From positions 992,001 to 1,056,000 of the forward strand of contig NZ_JACHNV010000001.1 of the NCBI RefSeq assembly GCF_014199535.1: a DNA stretch of 64,000 nucleotides, in the 5' to 3' direction. Below the pieces are notes generated by a model. It saw nothing but the letters and a program-made list of their open reading frames with translations, did not search any database and had not been told where the DNA came from. Positions 22,694 to 31,115 of the stretch are shown one piece after another (the stretch's first letter is position 1; every line of letters starts with the position of its first letter). The stretch is from Hymenobacter latericoloratus (lineage in GTDB: Bacteria > Bacteroidota > Bacteroidia > Cytophagales > Hymenobacteraceae). The position numbers and the translations under genes were made by a program.

Positions 22694-25288
22694 GTGAACT
22701 GTTCCCGCGCCCTGCTTCTGGTTTGCCTGATGCTGCTGGCTGGTCTGGCCCGGGCCCAGGCACCTGCCGCTCCCGCTACCGGCGCCGCCGTGCCGGCCCC
22801 CAAACGCCAGCTCCAGGCCCTGCGCATCACCGAGGCCATTAAGCTGGATGGCGTGCTGGACGAGGCCATCTGGCAGCAGGCCCCCATGGCCACCAACTTT
22901 ATTCAGAACCGCCCCAACCCCGGCCCCCCCGAAAAGCACCCCACCGAAGTGCGCGTGCTCTACGACGATGCCAACCTCTACATCGGGGCCATTATGCACG
23001 ACGTGTCCCAGGACTCGATTCTGCGGGAACTCTCCCCGCGCGACGACGCCAACAACACCGATTTTATTGGGGTGTTTCTGGATACCTACCACGACAAAAT
23101 CAACGGCTACGGCTTTTTCGTGACGACGGGCGGGGTGCAGATGGATTGCCGCTACTCGCCGGCCGGGGGCGAAGACTTTAACTGGAACGCCGTGTGGGAC
23201 TCACGCACCAGCCTGCGCGGCACCGATTGGGTGGCCGAAATGCGGATTCCGTACTCAGCCATCCGCTTCAGTAAAGTTCCTGAGCAGCTCTGGGGCCTCA
23301 ACTTCATGCGCCAGCGGAAGCGCGATAACCAGGCCTTTTTCTGGAATGAGGTGAAGCCCGCCGTCGATGGCTTTGTAAACCAGTGGGGCGAGCTGCAAGG
23401 CCTGCGCGACATTAAGCCGCCGCTGCGCCTCTCACTCACGCCCTACGTGTCGGGCTACGTGAACCACTACCCCTACAACGAGCAGGGCACCCGCAATGCC
23501 AGCACTAACTTTAACGGCGGCGCCGACGTGAAGTGGGGCATCAACGAAAGCTTTACCCTGGACGCTACCCTGGTGCCCGACTTCGGGCAGGTGCAGAGCG
23601 ACAACCAGGTGCTCAACCTCTCGCCTTTTGAGGTGCAGTTCCAGGAAAACCGCCAGTTCTTCACCGAAGGCACCGAGCTGTTCAACAAGGGCGACCTGTT
23701 TTACTCCCGCCGGGTAGGGGCTACCCCCATTGGGTTCAGCAGCGTGTACAACCAGCTGCGCGCCGGCGAAATGGGTACCGATGGCACGCGCCGGCCCGGC
23801 GAGGTAGTGGTCAGCAACCCTGGCGTTACGCGCCTGCTGAACGCCACCAAAGTATCGGGGCGAACCAAGCAAGGCCTGGGGGTGGGGGTGTTCAACGCCC
23901 TCAGCAACAACGTGTACGCCACCGTGCGCGACTCACTGGACGGGCGCGAGCGGGAGGTGCTCACCCAGCCCTTCAGTAACTACAACATTGTGGTGCTGGA
24001 TCAGAGCCTGAAAAACAATTCCTACGTTTCGCTGATCAATACCAACGTGACGCGCTGGGGTAGCACCTACGACGCCAACGTAACCGGAGGGCTGTTTCGC
24101 TTTGCCAACAAAAAAAACTCCTACGCCGTGAGCGGGCGACTAGTGTACTCGCGGCGGCGCGGCCAGCAATTTGGCTCCCAGGAGCAGATTGACGACCAGG
24201 ACGGCTACAAGTACCAGGTGGGCATCAGCAAAATCAGCGGCAATTTCACTTGGGAGCTGGGCCAGGGTATTGAGTCAGACAAGTACAACCCGAACGATCT
24301 GGGCATTTTGTTTGGCAACAACAACATCAGCCAGTACCTCAACTTCAGCTACAACAAGTACAAGCCCTTCTGGAAGGTCAATAACTTGTACAGCTGGTAC
24401 AGCCTCAACCACTCCCTGCTCTACAAGCCTACCCGCTACCAGAACGCCAGCGTGGCGGCCGGCTTCAACACCACTTTCACGAAAAGCTTCCTGACGGTAG
24501 GTGCCAACTTCGATGCCAACCCCGCAACCCACGATTTCTATGAGCCGCGCCAGTACCCGTTGGGCGATTACTACGTGCACGTGCCGGCCAATGCCAACGT
24601 GGGCGCCTTTCTCTCCTCCGACTACCGCAAGAAACTGGCCTGGGACGTAAACGCCGGGGTGCGCTGGTACGCCGAGGACGAGCGCCTGCCGCGGGCCCGT
24701 CGTATGGGCTACGGCTGGAACGTGTCGCCGCGCTACCGCGTCAGCAACCAGCTTAATTTCCGCTATTCCCTGGACTGGAACCTGCGCCAGAATCAAATTG
24801 GCTACGTGAACGGCGACCTGGACACAAGCCTGCCCGATGACGCCGACTTCCGCGACAAGTATCCTACGGATGTGCTGCTGGGCCGCCGCCGCGTGCTCAC
24901 GGTAACCAGCACGCTGTCGGGGGCTTACACCTTCAACAACCGCATGTCCCTGACCATTCGCACGCGCCACTACACCAGCACCGTAAACTACTTCGACTTC
25001 GCGCGCCTGGAAAAGGATGGTCGCGAAACGCTGGTGGACTACCGCCGCAACCGCGACAATACGTTCAATGCCTTCAACGTGGATGCGGTGTACGCGTGGT
25101 GGTTCGCGCCCGGTTCGCAGGTGAGCATTGTCTGGAAAAATGCCAGCTCCTCTTTCCTGGAAGCCAACGAGGCTACCCCCCTCTACTTCAGCAACCTCAG
25201 CAATACCATCAACACCCCGCACAACAACAACCTGTCCATCAAGATTCTGTACTACCTGGACTACCTGATGCTGAAGCGGCGCGGCTAA
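22694..25288 (+). CDS. DUF5916 family exported protein with CBM9-like N-terminus and beta-barrel C-terminus
   Basis: A predicted outer-membrane protein of 864 residues. GTG 22694 is taken as start because it begins a signal peptide (NCSRALLLVCLMLLAGLARAQ); the longer frame upstream lacks one. The N-terminal third has KLDGVLDEAIWQQAP, EVRVLYDDANLYIGAIMHD, a CBM9-like sandwich. Beyond residue about 220 there are many beta strands with aromatic residues, as in DUF5916 barrels, ending DYLMLKRRG. DUF5916 proteins are often linked to outer-membrane transport or proteolysis, but no function is established. It lies right after the BlaR1-like operon but behind its terminator, so it is a separate unit. 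Confidence 0.8.
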   Translation: MNCSRALLLVCLMLLAGLARAQAPAAPATGAAVPAPKRQLQALRITEAIKLDGVLDEAIWQQAPMATNFIQNRPNPGPPEKHPTEVRVLYDDANLYIGAIMHDVSQDSILRELSPRDDANNTDFIGVFLDTYHDKINGYGFFVTTGGVQMDCRYSPAGGEDFNWNAVWDSRTSLRGTDWVAEMRIPYSAIRFSKVPEQLWGLNFMRQRKRDNQAFFWNEVKPAVDGFVNQWGELQGLRDIKPPLRLSLTPYVSGYVNHYPYNEQGTRNASTNFNGGADVKWGINESFTLDATLVPDFGQVQSDNQVLNLSPFEVQFQENRQFFTEGTELFNKGDLFYSRRVGATPIGFSSVYNQLRAGEMGTDGTRRPGEVVVSNPGVTRLLNATKVSGRTKQGLGVGVFNALSNNVYATVRDSLDGREREVLTQPFSNYNIVVLDQSLKNNSYVSLINTNVTRWGSTYDANVTGGLFRFANKKNSYAVSGRLVYSRRRGQQFGSQEQIDDQDGYKYQVGISKISGNFTWELGQGIESDKYNPNDLGILFGNNNISQYLNFSYNKYKPFWKVNNLYSWYSLNHSLLYKPTRYQNASVAAGFNTTFTKSFLTVGANFDANPATHDFYEPRQYPLGDYYVHVPANANVGAFLSSDYRKKLAWDVNAGVRWYAEDERLPRARRMGYGWNVSPRYRVSNQLNFRYSLDWNLRQNQIGYVNGDLDTSLPDDADFRDKYPTDVLLGRRRVLTVTSTLSGAYTFNNRMSLTIRTRHYTSTVNYFDFARLEKDGRETLVDYRRNRDNTFNAFNVDAVYAWWFAPGSQVSIVWKNASSSFLEANEATPLYFSNLSNTINTPHNNNLSIKILYYLDYLMLKRRG

Positions 25289-25314
25289 TTTTCTGCCATC
25301 CGCTTAACTGTCAC

Positions 25315-25347
25315 AAGCCCCCGGCGCTCCGAGCGTTGGGGGCTTTT
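25315..25347 (+). terminator. intrinsic terminator between DUF5916 gene and meaB
   Basis: Stem AAGCCCCC / GGGGGCTT extended by wobble and GC pairs to about 13 bp with a 5-base loop, followed by TTTT. Lies between convergent genes. Confidence 0.75.
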
Positions 25348-25425
25348 GGCTGAGAGAGGGGGTAGGCAAACTCAAGGCCCGGGCTGTACCAGCGTGCACG
25401 AACAGCCTGCAACCCGACACAGCTT

Positions 25426-26403
25426 CTACAAACCCAGCAGTTCCTCGGCGGCCCCAAAGGCCGATTTGCGGCCATCCATTACCTGCTGGCGGATGGCGGG
25501 CAGCTGGGCGGCTACGTCGGGGCGGGCGTAGAAGCGGGTTTCCAGGGCTTCCCGGATGGTTTCGTGGAGCCAGTGCAGATTCTGCTCCTGGCGGCGGCGC
25601 TGAAAGTAGCCGCTTTGCTGGGTTTGCTGCACGTACTGCTCCACCACGGCCCACACTTCCGGCACGCCCGCTCCTGATACGGCCGAGCTGGTGGTAACCA
25701 CGGGGCTCCAGGCACTGGGTGCCAGCGGAAACAGGTGCAGCGCATTCTGATATTCGGCACGGGCCCGGCGGGCGGCCTGCTCGTTGCCGCCGTCGGCTTT
25801 GGTGATGGTCACGGCATCGGCCATTTCCATAATGCCCTTCTTGATGCCCTGCAGCTCGTCGCCGGCCCCGGCCAGCATCAGCAGCAGGAAAAAATCGACC
25901 ATGCCGTGCACGGCGGTTTCGCTCTGGCCTACCCCCACGGTTTCCACGAAGATGACGTCGTGGCCGGCCGCTTCGCAGAGTACCAGGGCCTCGCGGGTAC
26001 TGCGCGTAACGCCACCCAGACTACGCCCAGCCGGGGAGGGCCGGATGAAGGCCTGTGGGTGAGCGGCCAGCTGGTTCATGCGGGTTTTGTCGCCGAGGAT
26101 GCTGCCGCCGCTGCGCTGGGAACTGGGGTCCACGGCCAGCACGGCCAAGCGCTTGCCCTGCTCCCGCACCAGATGCAGGCCCAGGGCCTCAATAAACGTG
26201 CTTTTTCCTACCCCCGGCACCCCCGTAATACCCACCCGCACCGAGCGGCCGGCGTGGGGCAGTACCGCATCGAGCACCTGCTGGGCCAGGGCCTGGTCCG
26301 AAGGCAGGGTGCTTTCGACCAGGGTAATGGCCCGGCTCAGCAGCACACGGTTGCCGGAGAGGATGCCGTCGGTGTATTCAGAAACGGAAAAGCGTTTGGC
26401 CAT
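25426..26403 (-). CDS. meaB: MeaB-type G3E GTPase, methylmalonyl-CoA mutase chaperone
   Basis: GTPase that loads adenosylcobalamin into methylmalonyl-CoA mutase and protects it. The 325-residue protein has Walker A GVPGVGKST at residues 61-69, a switch region with DPSSQRSGGSILGDKTRM (the Asp-Pro-Ser-Ser block is typical of MeaB/ArgK), then VETVGVGQSE (Walker B-like) and the base-binding TKAD motif in VTITKADGGNE. ATG 26403 is chosen because family members start just there (MAKRFSVSEYTDGILSGNR). Its target enzyme subunits are encoded about 13 kb downstream, at 39.5-43.6 kb, not in the same operon. Confidence 0.93.
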   Translation of the reverse strand: MAKRFSVSEYTDGILSGNRVLLSRAITLVESTLPSDQALAQQVLDAVLPHAGRSVRVGITGVPGVGKSTFIEALGLHLVREQGKRLAVLAVDPSSQRSGGSILGDKTRMNQLAAHPQAFIRPSPAGRSLGGVTRSTREALVLCEAAGHDVIFVETVGVGQSETAVHGMVDFFLLLMLAGAGDELQGIKKGIMEMADAVTITKADGGNEQAARRARAEYQNALHLFPLAPSAWSPVVTTSSAVSGAGVPEVWAVVEQYVQQTQQSGYFQRRRQEQNLHWLHETIREALETRFYARPDVAAQLPAIRQQVMDGRKSAFGAAEELLGL

Positions 26404-26477
26404 TAGAGCAGGAACGGAGCCGGGCGGGAAAAGTAGCGCCCTGGCCGGGTAATAGAGCCGCAAACTACCCCATATCG

Positions 26478-26485
26478 TACATTTG
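26478..26485 (+). promoter_or_regulatory. -7 promoter element (TAnnTTTG)
   Basis: TACATTTG, exact consensus, 56 bases upstream of the DUF5723 ATG. Confidence 0.45.
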
Positions 26486-26540
26486 AAAAAATGGCCGCAG
26501 GTGCGCGTCGTTCGTCTGTCGTCTTTCCCTCCACCGCATC

Positions 26541-27941
26541 ATGGGCAAAAATCTCTACTCACTTCTCGCGGCCTTCTTGCTGGGTGGCACCCTGCCGCTT
26601 TACGCCCAAAACGAGCTGAGCAACTTCACGGCCACCGGCCGCGGGGGCGTGGCCACCACTTTCGCCTCCGATTATCAGGCTATTGGGATTAACCCGGCCA
26701 ACCTGGGGCGGGTAGGCGGGGCCACGGTAGCCTTTACCATCGGCGAGTTTGGGGTAGGGGCCGGCTCCCAGTCGCTCACGCGCCAGCAGCTGCGCCGGTT
26801 TATCACCGATACCAACCAGGGCCTCACCCTAACCGATAAGCAGGAACTGGCCCGCGCGTTTACTTCCGATAACGCCCTCAACTTCAACGCCGATGCCACT
26901 ACCCTGGCCCTGGCCGTGCAACTGCCCGTAATTGGGGGCATTGCCATCAGCAACCGGGTGCGTACGGCCGGGCATGTGGGCCTGAACCAGAACGCTGCCG
27001 AAATTACCTTTCTGGGCCGCGACGCGCCCATTTACGCCTCGGCCAGCGCCGGCAACCTGCCGCTGGTGTCGGAGGCGCTGGCCGGCACCGATATCCAGCT
27101 GGCCGTGCTGAACGAGTTCAACCTGGCCTGGGGCACCCGCCTGATTGATCTGCCCCTGTTTCAGCTCTCGGCCGGCGCGGGTTACCGCTACATTCAGGGG
27201 GTAGGCATTATCGATATTCGGGTGCAGCCGGGCAACCTGCGGGCCTACAGTTCCATGTCGCCGGTGTTCGATATTGATTACGGCAGCATGGTAAACAACC
27301 CCAGCTTTAACCTGCGCAGCGGCGGCAGCGGCCTCCGGCCCGTGGGCAAGGGCCACGGCTTTGACCTGGGCCTGGCGGCTGAGGTAGGCAAAGCACTCCG
27401 CCTGGGCGTGGCCGTTACCGACCTGGGCCACATGACCTGGGAGGGCAACCTGCTCACGGCCAACGACCAGAAACTGAAGCAGCTGAAGTCAGAAGGGGTA
27501 GGGAGCTACAACTTCATCAAGGAAGCCGCCGAAATCTTTGCTACTGGCACCGACAGCCTGTTCACCTACGAAACCGGCCAGGAGCGCCGGGCCGAGCTGC
27601 CCACCAAGCTGCGGGTCGGGGCCGGCCTGCGCATCAGCGAGTTCTTTGAGGCTGGCCTCGACGTGACCCTGCCGCTGAACAGTGTGGCCGGCAACATTAC
27701 TACCCCCTTCGTGGGCGCCGGCCTCGATTACAAGCCCACCCGCTGGCTGCGCCTGAGCAGCGGCCTGACCGGCGGCGCGGGCTACGGTGTAAGCGTGCCC
27801 TTCGGTATCACCCTGGCCACCCGCGTATACGAAGCCGGCCTCAGCACCCGCGACGTGGCCGGCCTGCTCACCTCCGAGAATCCCTACCTCTCGGTTGCCG
27901 GCGGCTTTCTGCGCTTTAAGCTGGGCGGCAAAACGCAGTAG
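26541..27941 (+). CDS. DUF5723 family outer-membrane protein
   Basis: A 466-residue secreted or outer-membrane beta-barrel of the type found across Bacteroidota. Signal peptide is clear (GKNLYSLLAAFLLGGTLPLYAQ, cleavage after residue 22). After it FTATGRGGVATTFASDYQAIGINPANLGR is the conserved DUF5723 start, resembling the FadL/PorV-like barrel entry where an N-A-G/P-L motif is placed; later LAWGTRLIDLPLFQLSAGAGYRY and GAGLDYKPTRWLRLSSGLTGG are barrel strands. It ends FRFKLGGKTQ. Probably binds or transports a hydrophobic substrate; function unproven. Promoter TACATTTG lies 56 bases before. A palindromic repeat follows its stop. Confidence 0.78.
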   Translation: MGKNLYSLLAAFLLGGTLPLYAQNELSNFTATGRGGVATTFASDYQAIGINPANLGRVGGATVAFTIGEFGVGAGSQSLTRQQLRRFITDTNQGLTLTDKQELARAFTSDNALNFNADATTLALAVQLPVIGGIAISNRVRTAGHVGLNQNAAEITFLGRDAPIYASASAGNLPLVSEALAGTDIQLAVLNEFNLAWGTRLIDLPLFQLSAGAGYRYIQGVGIIDIRVQPGNLRAYSSMSPVFDIDYGSMVNNPSFNLRSGGSGLRPVGKGHGFDLGLAAEVGKALRLGVAVTDLGHMTWEGNLLTANDQKLKQLKSEGVGSYNFIKEAAEIFATGTDSLFTYETGQERRAELPTKLRVGAGLRISEFFEAGLDVTLPLNSVAGNITTPFVGAGLDYKPTRWLRLSSGLTGGAGYGVSVPFGITLATRVYEAGLSTRDVAGLLTSENPYLSVAGGFLRFKLGGKTQ

Positions 27942-27970
27942 CAGCGAATGAGTAAGTGAATGAGTGACGT

Positions 27971-28123
27971 GTCATGGCGAGGTACGAAGCCATCCTTCCT
28001 GACCAACGCCCTACCCCTTGAAACGTGACAAGCCCTTGACGACTGCGCGAGCGTCAAGGGCTTGTTTGTTTATCAGGCTTGTCACACAGAGAGGAAGGAT
28101 GGCTTCGGTGCCCTCGCCATGAC
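27971..28123. repeat. palindromic intergenic repeat, family A, copy 1
   Basis: Outer arms GTCATGGCGAGG...AGCCATCCTTCC and the matching GGAAGGATGGCT...CCTCGCCATGAC enclose an inner perfect 14-bp hairpin (ACAAGCCCTTGACG / CGTCAAGGGCTTGT) followed by a T-rich tail. It lies between two convergent genes and may terminate both. Related copies are at 32686 and 56069. Confidence 0.85.
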
Positions 28124-28148
28124 ACACTTCACTCACTTACTTTTTCAC

Positions 28149-29249
28149 TTACTTCCCCGGCTCCGTAATGAAGTTAGGCAGGCCGAGCTTGCTGCGGCGG
28201 CCACCGAGCTTCAGGCCGTTATCAATGTACTTGGCGGTGGCGGAGTTGGGGTTCTGGATGATGCCCAGGAACATGTTGTCTTCGCGGGCCACGTAAATAT
28301 TGCCGTCGGGGGCACGCTGCAGGGAGCCCACTTTGCGGTTAGCCGATTTGCCTACCACGGTGGCTTTGCCGGTTTTCAGATCGAACTGAAAAATCTGAGC
28401 TTCCCCGCCGCCTTCGCCATTGCTGGAGCCGTAAAGCTTGCTGCCATCGGGCGAAAACTCTACCCCGTAGGCTTCGGGGTAGGGGGCGAAGGATTTGGCG
28501 TTGCGCACCTGCCCGGTAGCGCGGTCGAAATCGAATACCTCGTACTTGTTGGCTTCGCGCCAGAGGGCCACGGCCAGCTTGCGGCCATCGGGCGAAAACT
28601 TCATGGCCCCAATGGCATTGCGGCCGGGGCCGGCGTGCATGCTGCCTACGTTGCTCATAATCGGCTTGCTTTCCACTCCATCGGCCGTTACCAGAAAGCT
28701 CACGAAGGCATTGGAATTCCAGCGGTGCGCCACAATCCAGACGTCGCGGCCGTTCTGGTGGCGCACGGCGGCCAGCTTCTCGGCCACCGGCGTGATGAGC
28801 AGAGCGTTGGAGCGGGGCACGTCGCCGAGGCCGTTTTCGCGGGTCATGTCCACGGTGGAGTAGCGCAGGCCGTTGGGGCCACCCTGGGCGCCCACCGTAA
28901 ACACGTAAAACACGTTGCCGCTCCCCGGGTCGGGCACAATGAGGGCGCTTTGGGTGCTGGAGTTGGAGCCCATCAGCTTTTTGCCGTTGGGCATTACCTG
29001 GTGCTGGCGGTTGAATACAAACTCACCGTTGGTGTAAAACAGCAGCTGGCCCTGCTGGTTGGTAGCCACCGCCGAGCCCTCGTAGGTGGTCATCTTGCTG
29101 GTCAGCAGGGGGGTAGGCGCCGAGCCATCAGCCGGAAACGTAAGTCCGGCCTGTTGGCCAAACAGCCAGATAGATTGCTCGCGTTGAGCCAGTACCGCGC
29201 CGGGCAACAGCAGCGCCAGCAGCAACGGCAAAAGCGAAAGTCGTTTCAT
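28149..29249 (-). CDS. exported beta-propeller protein
   Basis: A 366-residue secreted protein. The ATG at 29249 starts a signal peptide (KRLSLLPLLLALLLPGAVLAQ); the frame is open 42 codons more, but those come from the adjacent repeat. The mature part begins REQSIWLFGQQAGLTF and continues with repeated blade patterns: FSPDGRKLAVALWREANKYEVFDFD, FSPDGSKLYGSSNGEGG, ending RAPDGNIYVARED. This resembles the PD40/WD40-like propeller at the N-terminus of gliding and outer-membrane proteins in Bacteroidota, here alone without a type IX C-terminal domain that I can see. Role unknown. Confidence 0.75.
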   Translation of the reverse strand: MKRLSLLPLLLALLLPGAVLAQREQSIWLFGQQAGLTFPADGSAPTPLLTSKMTTYEGSAVATNQQGQLLFYTNGEFVFNRQHQVMPNGKKLMGSNSSTQSALIVPDPGSGNVFYVFTVGAQGGPNGLRYSTVDMTRENGLGDVPRSNALLITPVAEKLAAVRHQNGRDVWIVAHRWNSNAFVSFLVTADGVESKPIMSNVGSMHAGPGRNAIGAMKFSPDGRKLAVALWREANKYEVFDFDRATGQVRNAKSFAPYPEAYGVEFSPDGSKLYGSSNGEGGGEAQIFQFDLKTGKATVVGKSANRKVGSLQRAPDGNIYVAREDNMFLGIIQNPNSATAKYIDNGLKLGGRRSKLGLPNFITEPGK

Positions 29250-29351
29250 AAAAGTCAGTCGTGTAAGCGAGCAGGTAGAACGCAATTTCGTGCCAAATTG
29301 GGGTGTATGGGGTGAAACGTGAGGAGGTAAATGGTAACAGGTAAACAGAGC

Positions 29352-29534
29352 GTCATGTCGAGCTTGCCGAGACATCTCGCGTGCTGATGTTGTCGTGCTA
29401 ATTCTCAGGCCTCATCTGGCGTCCGCTTAACAATAGTGTTGCAACGAAGCAGTAGAGATGCTTCGACTACGCTCAGCATGACAGTTACTTTGGCAATGAC
29501 CGCACGCGAGATGTCTCGGCAAGCTCGACATGAC
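29352..29534. repeat. long palindromic intergenic repeat, family B, copy 1
   Basis: Two 32-base arms at 29352-29383 and 29503-29534 are exact reverse complements (ends GTCATGTCGAGC and GCTCGACATGAC). The centre contains modules GTAGAGATGCTTCGAC and GCTCAGCATGACAGTTACTTTGG that recur in copy 3 at 35.7 kb. Occupies most of the 341-base gap between the propeller and Nudix genes. Confidence 0.9.
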
Positions 29535-29544
29535 GTTCCTTTTT

Positions 29545-29572
29545 ACCTGTCACCTGTCACCTGTCACCTGTC
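29545..29572. repeat. tandem heptamer repeat ACCTGTC x4
   Basis: Four exact tandem copies of ACCTGTC. The rest of the gap to the Nudix stop holds nothing recognisable. A slippage-prone tract. Confidence 0.9.
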
Positions 29573-29591
29573 ACCTCCTCACCAACGACCC

Positions 29592-30149
29592 CTAAACCTC
29601 CCACTCTCCGGCCAGCAGGCGCGGGATAATGGGCTGAATGATGCGGTAGCTGGCGCCCCACAACGGGTAGTTGTTGCCCACGCGGTAGAACGGCACCAGG
29701 CGGGGGCCGGGCCAGCCGGCCAGCTCCCAGGTTTCCTCCGTGTGGTTCGTGACGTCGGCCAAATGGCGGAGCGGAATTTCCAGCACCTCGTCTATTTCCG
29801 AGGTTTGCCATTGCCAGACTTCCGGCCGCCGGATACGGCCCAGAAATGGGGCAATCCGGAAGCCGCTGGGTACTGCTACGGGGGGCAAGGCCGCCAGCAC
29901 CTCCACGTTGGAGGGGGGTAGGCTGACTTCCTCGAAGGCTTCACGCAGGGCCGTGGCTTGCAGGTTTTCGTCCTCGGGCTCGTGCTTGCCACCGGGGAAA
30001 GCCAGCTGGCCGCCGTGCACGCCAAACGCCGCCCGGCGCACCATCACTACCTGTATTTCGCCGTGCTCGTCGCGGAAAACGGGCACCAGCACGGCCGATT
30101 CGCGCAGGTTTTTCGGCACAATGAAATCGTAAATGCTAGGGGTTGCCAT
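29592..30149 (-). CDS. Nudix hydrolase, CoA pyrophosphatase type
   Basis: Cleaves a nucleoside diphosphate-linked compound; the type with LxFPGGKxxPxD is generally CoA pyrophosphatase. The 185-residue protein has the full Nudix box GGKHEPEDENLQATALREAFEEV with the REAFEE catalytic helix, preceded by VHGGQLAFPGGKHE, matching the UPF0035/NudL signature. The C-terminal half (VPFYRVGNNYPLWGASYRI) also fits NudL. Its start is ATG 30149, 37 bases after the L,D-transpeptidase stop, so it likely shares that transcript. Substrate assignment is by motif only. Confidence 0.88.
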   Translation of the reverse strand: MATPSIYDFIVPKNLRESAVLVPVFRDEHGEIQVVMVRRAAFGVHGGQLAFPGGKHEPEDENLQATALREAFEEVSLPPSNVEVLAALPPVAVPSGFRIAPFLGRIRRPEVWQWQTSEIDEVLEIPLRHLADVTNHTEETWELAGWPGPRLVPFYRVGNNYPLWGASYRIIQPIIPRLLAGEWEV

Positions 30150-30186
30150 GGGTGCAAGGTACGCACGGCCCGGCCTCCCTGTTCGG

Positions 30187-30942
30187 CTAGCGTACGGAGT
30201 ACGCGCCGGCGCTGCCCACCGTAACTAGGGGCAATTGGCGGTTATCCTCGAAGTACTGATAGCCTGCCGCCAGCTGCTGCCAGAACCCTAGGTGTGGGCT
30301 CATCAGGCGGCGGGCCAGGTTTTCAGGGGTAAGCTCAAACGGGAAAATGTGAATCGGAATAGCCGTTTGCCCGGCCGCGCGGGCTTCCACGGCCAGCACG
30401 TACAGCTCCCGGATTCCGGCGTCGGTGATGGGCAGGCAGCCGATGGTGACGTTGGAGCCGTGGATGAAGATGTCGTTGCCGGGGTCGAGGGTGGCGCTGC
30501 GGTGCCGGTCGGCGGCGTTGGGGTAATCGAGGCCCAGGGACAGGTGGTACTTGCTGTCGGGGTTGAACCTATCGATGGTGTAGAAGCCTTCCGGAATCTG
30601 GCCGTCGCCGGCCTGGCGCTTGGGGCCGAGCGTGCCCGAGGTGCCAGCCAGCCGGAAGGTGCGCAGCAGCACAAACTGCCCGGTGCCCTGGTTGCGGCCC
30701 CACACTTCCAGCCGCCGCCCTACCTTAAACGCCCGCAGAAACAGCTCCAGCCGCTCAGGAGCCAGTCCGTGCCGGCGCAGCAGGGCATGAGCCGATGTTT
30801 CGTGCAGGGTGTAGGCCGCCCGCACGCGCGGAAACCGGAGCTGCTTGCTACGAAACGTGGGGTTAGGCTCGGGGCGGCGGGCCGAAGAGCGGGCATAGAG
30901 GGTGAGCAGCAGAGCCGCTCCAACCAGCGCTAGAAAACGCAT
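30187..30942 (-). CDS. L,D-transpeptidase family protein (YkuD)
   Basis: Cell-wall or lipoprotein cross-linking enzyme of the YkuD fold. ATG 30942 starts a signal or anchor segment (RFLALVGAALLLTLYARSSA), preferred to an upstream ATG that would precede it with a non-hydrophobic tail. The catalytic region is near residue 165-180 (HGSNVTIGCLPIT), with the catalytic Cys in GC and the His of HGS; before it are VWGRNQGTGQFVLLRTF and DGQIPEGFYTIDRFNPDS. It has 251 residues. The same strand as, and directly upstream of, the Nudix gene. Confidence 0.82.
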   Translation of the reverse strand: MRFLALVGAALLLTLYARSSARRPEPNPTFRSKQLRFPRVRAAYTLHETSAHALLRRHGLAPERLELFLRAFKVGRRLEVWGRNQGTGQFVLLRTFRLAGTSGTLGPKRQAGDGQIPEGFYTIDRFNPDSKYHLSLGLDYPNAADRHRSATLDPGNDIFIHGSNVTIGCLPITDAGIRELYVLAVEARAAGQTAIPIHIFPFELTPENLARRLMSPHLGFWQQLAAGYQYFEDNRQLPLVTVGSAGAYSVR

Positions 30943-31115
30943 AGAATAAAGGATAACAAGCCCCCGAAAACGTAGCCGGGGCACAATGCAACCTCAACGG
31001 TAACCGCTTAGGGCTTAGTATAGGCGAAGAGGTATATAGAAAAATAAACCTGATTTCTGGTTAGGTTAGGGAAGTAGAACGTCATCATCCGCCGGCCGTT
31101 TTTCGTACCGCTGCT

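Noticed and set aside
28062..29315. A 417-residue plus-strand open frame over the propeller gene
   Set aside because: Antisense shadow; the minus-strand product has a signal peptide and repeated SPDG blades.
29545..29572. CRISPR-like repeat array
   Set aside because: Four tandem heptamers without spacers; this is a microsatellite-type repeat.
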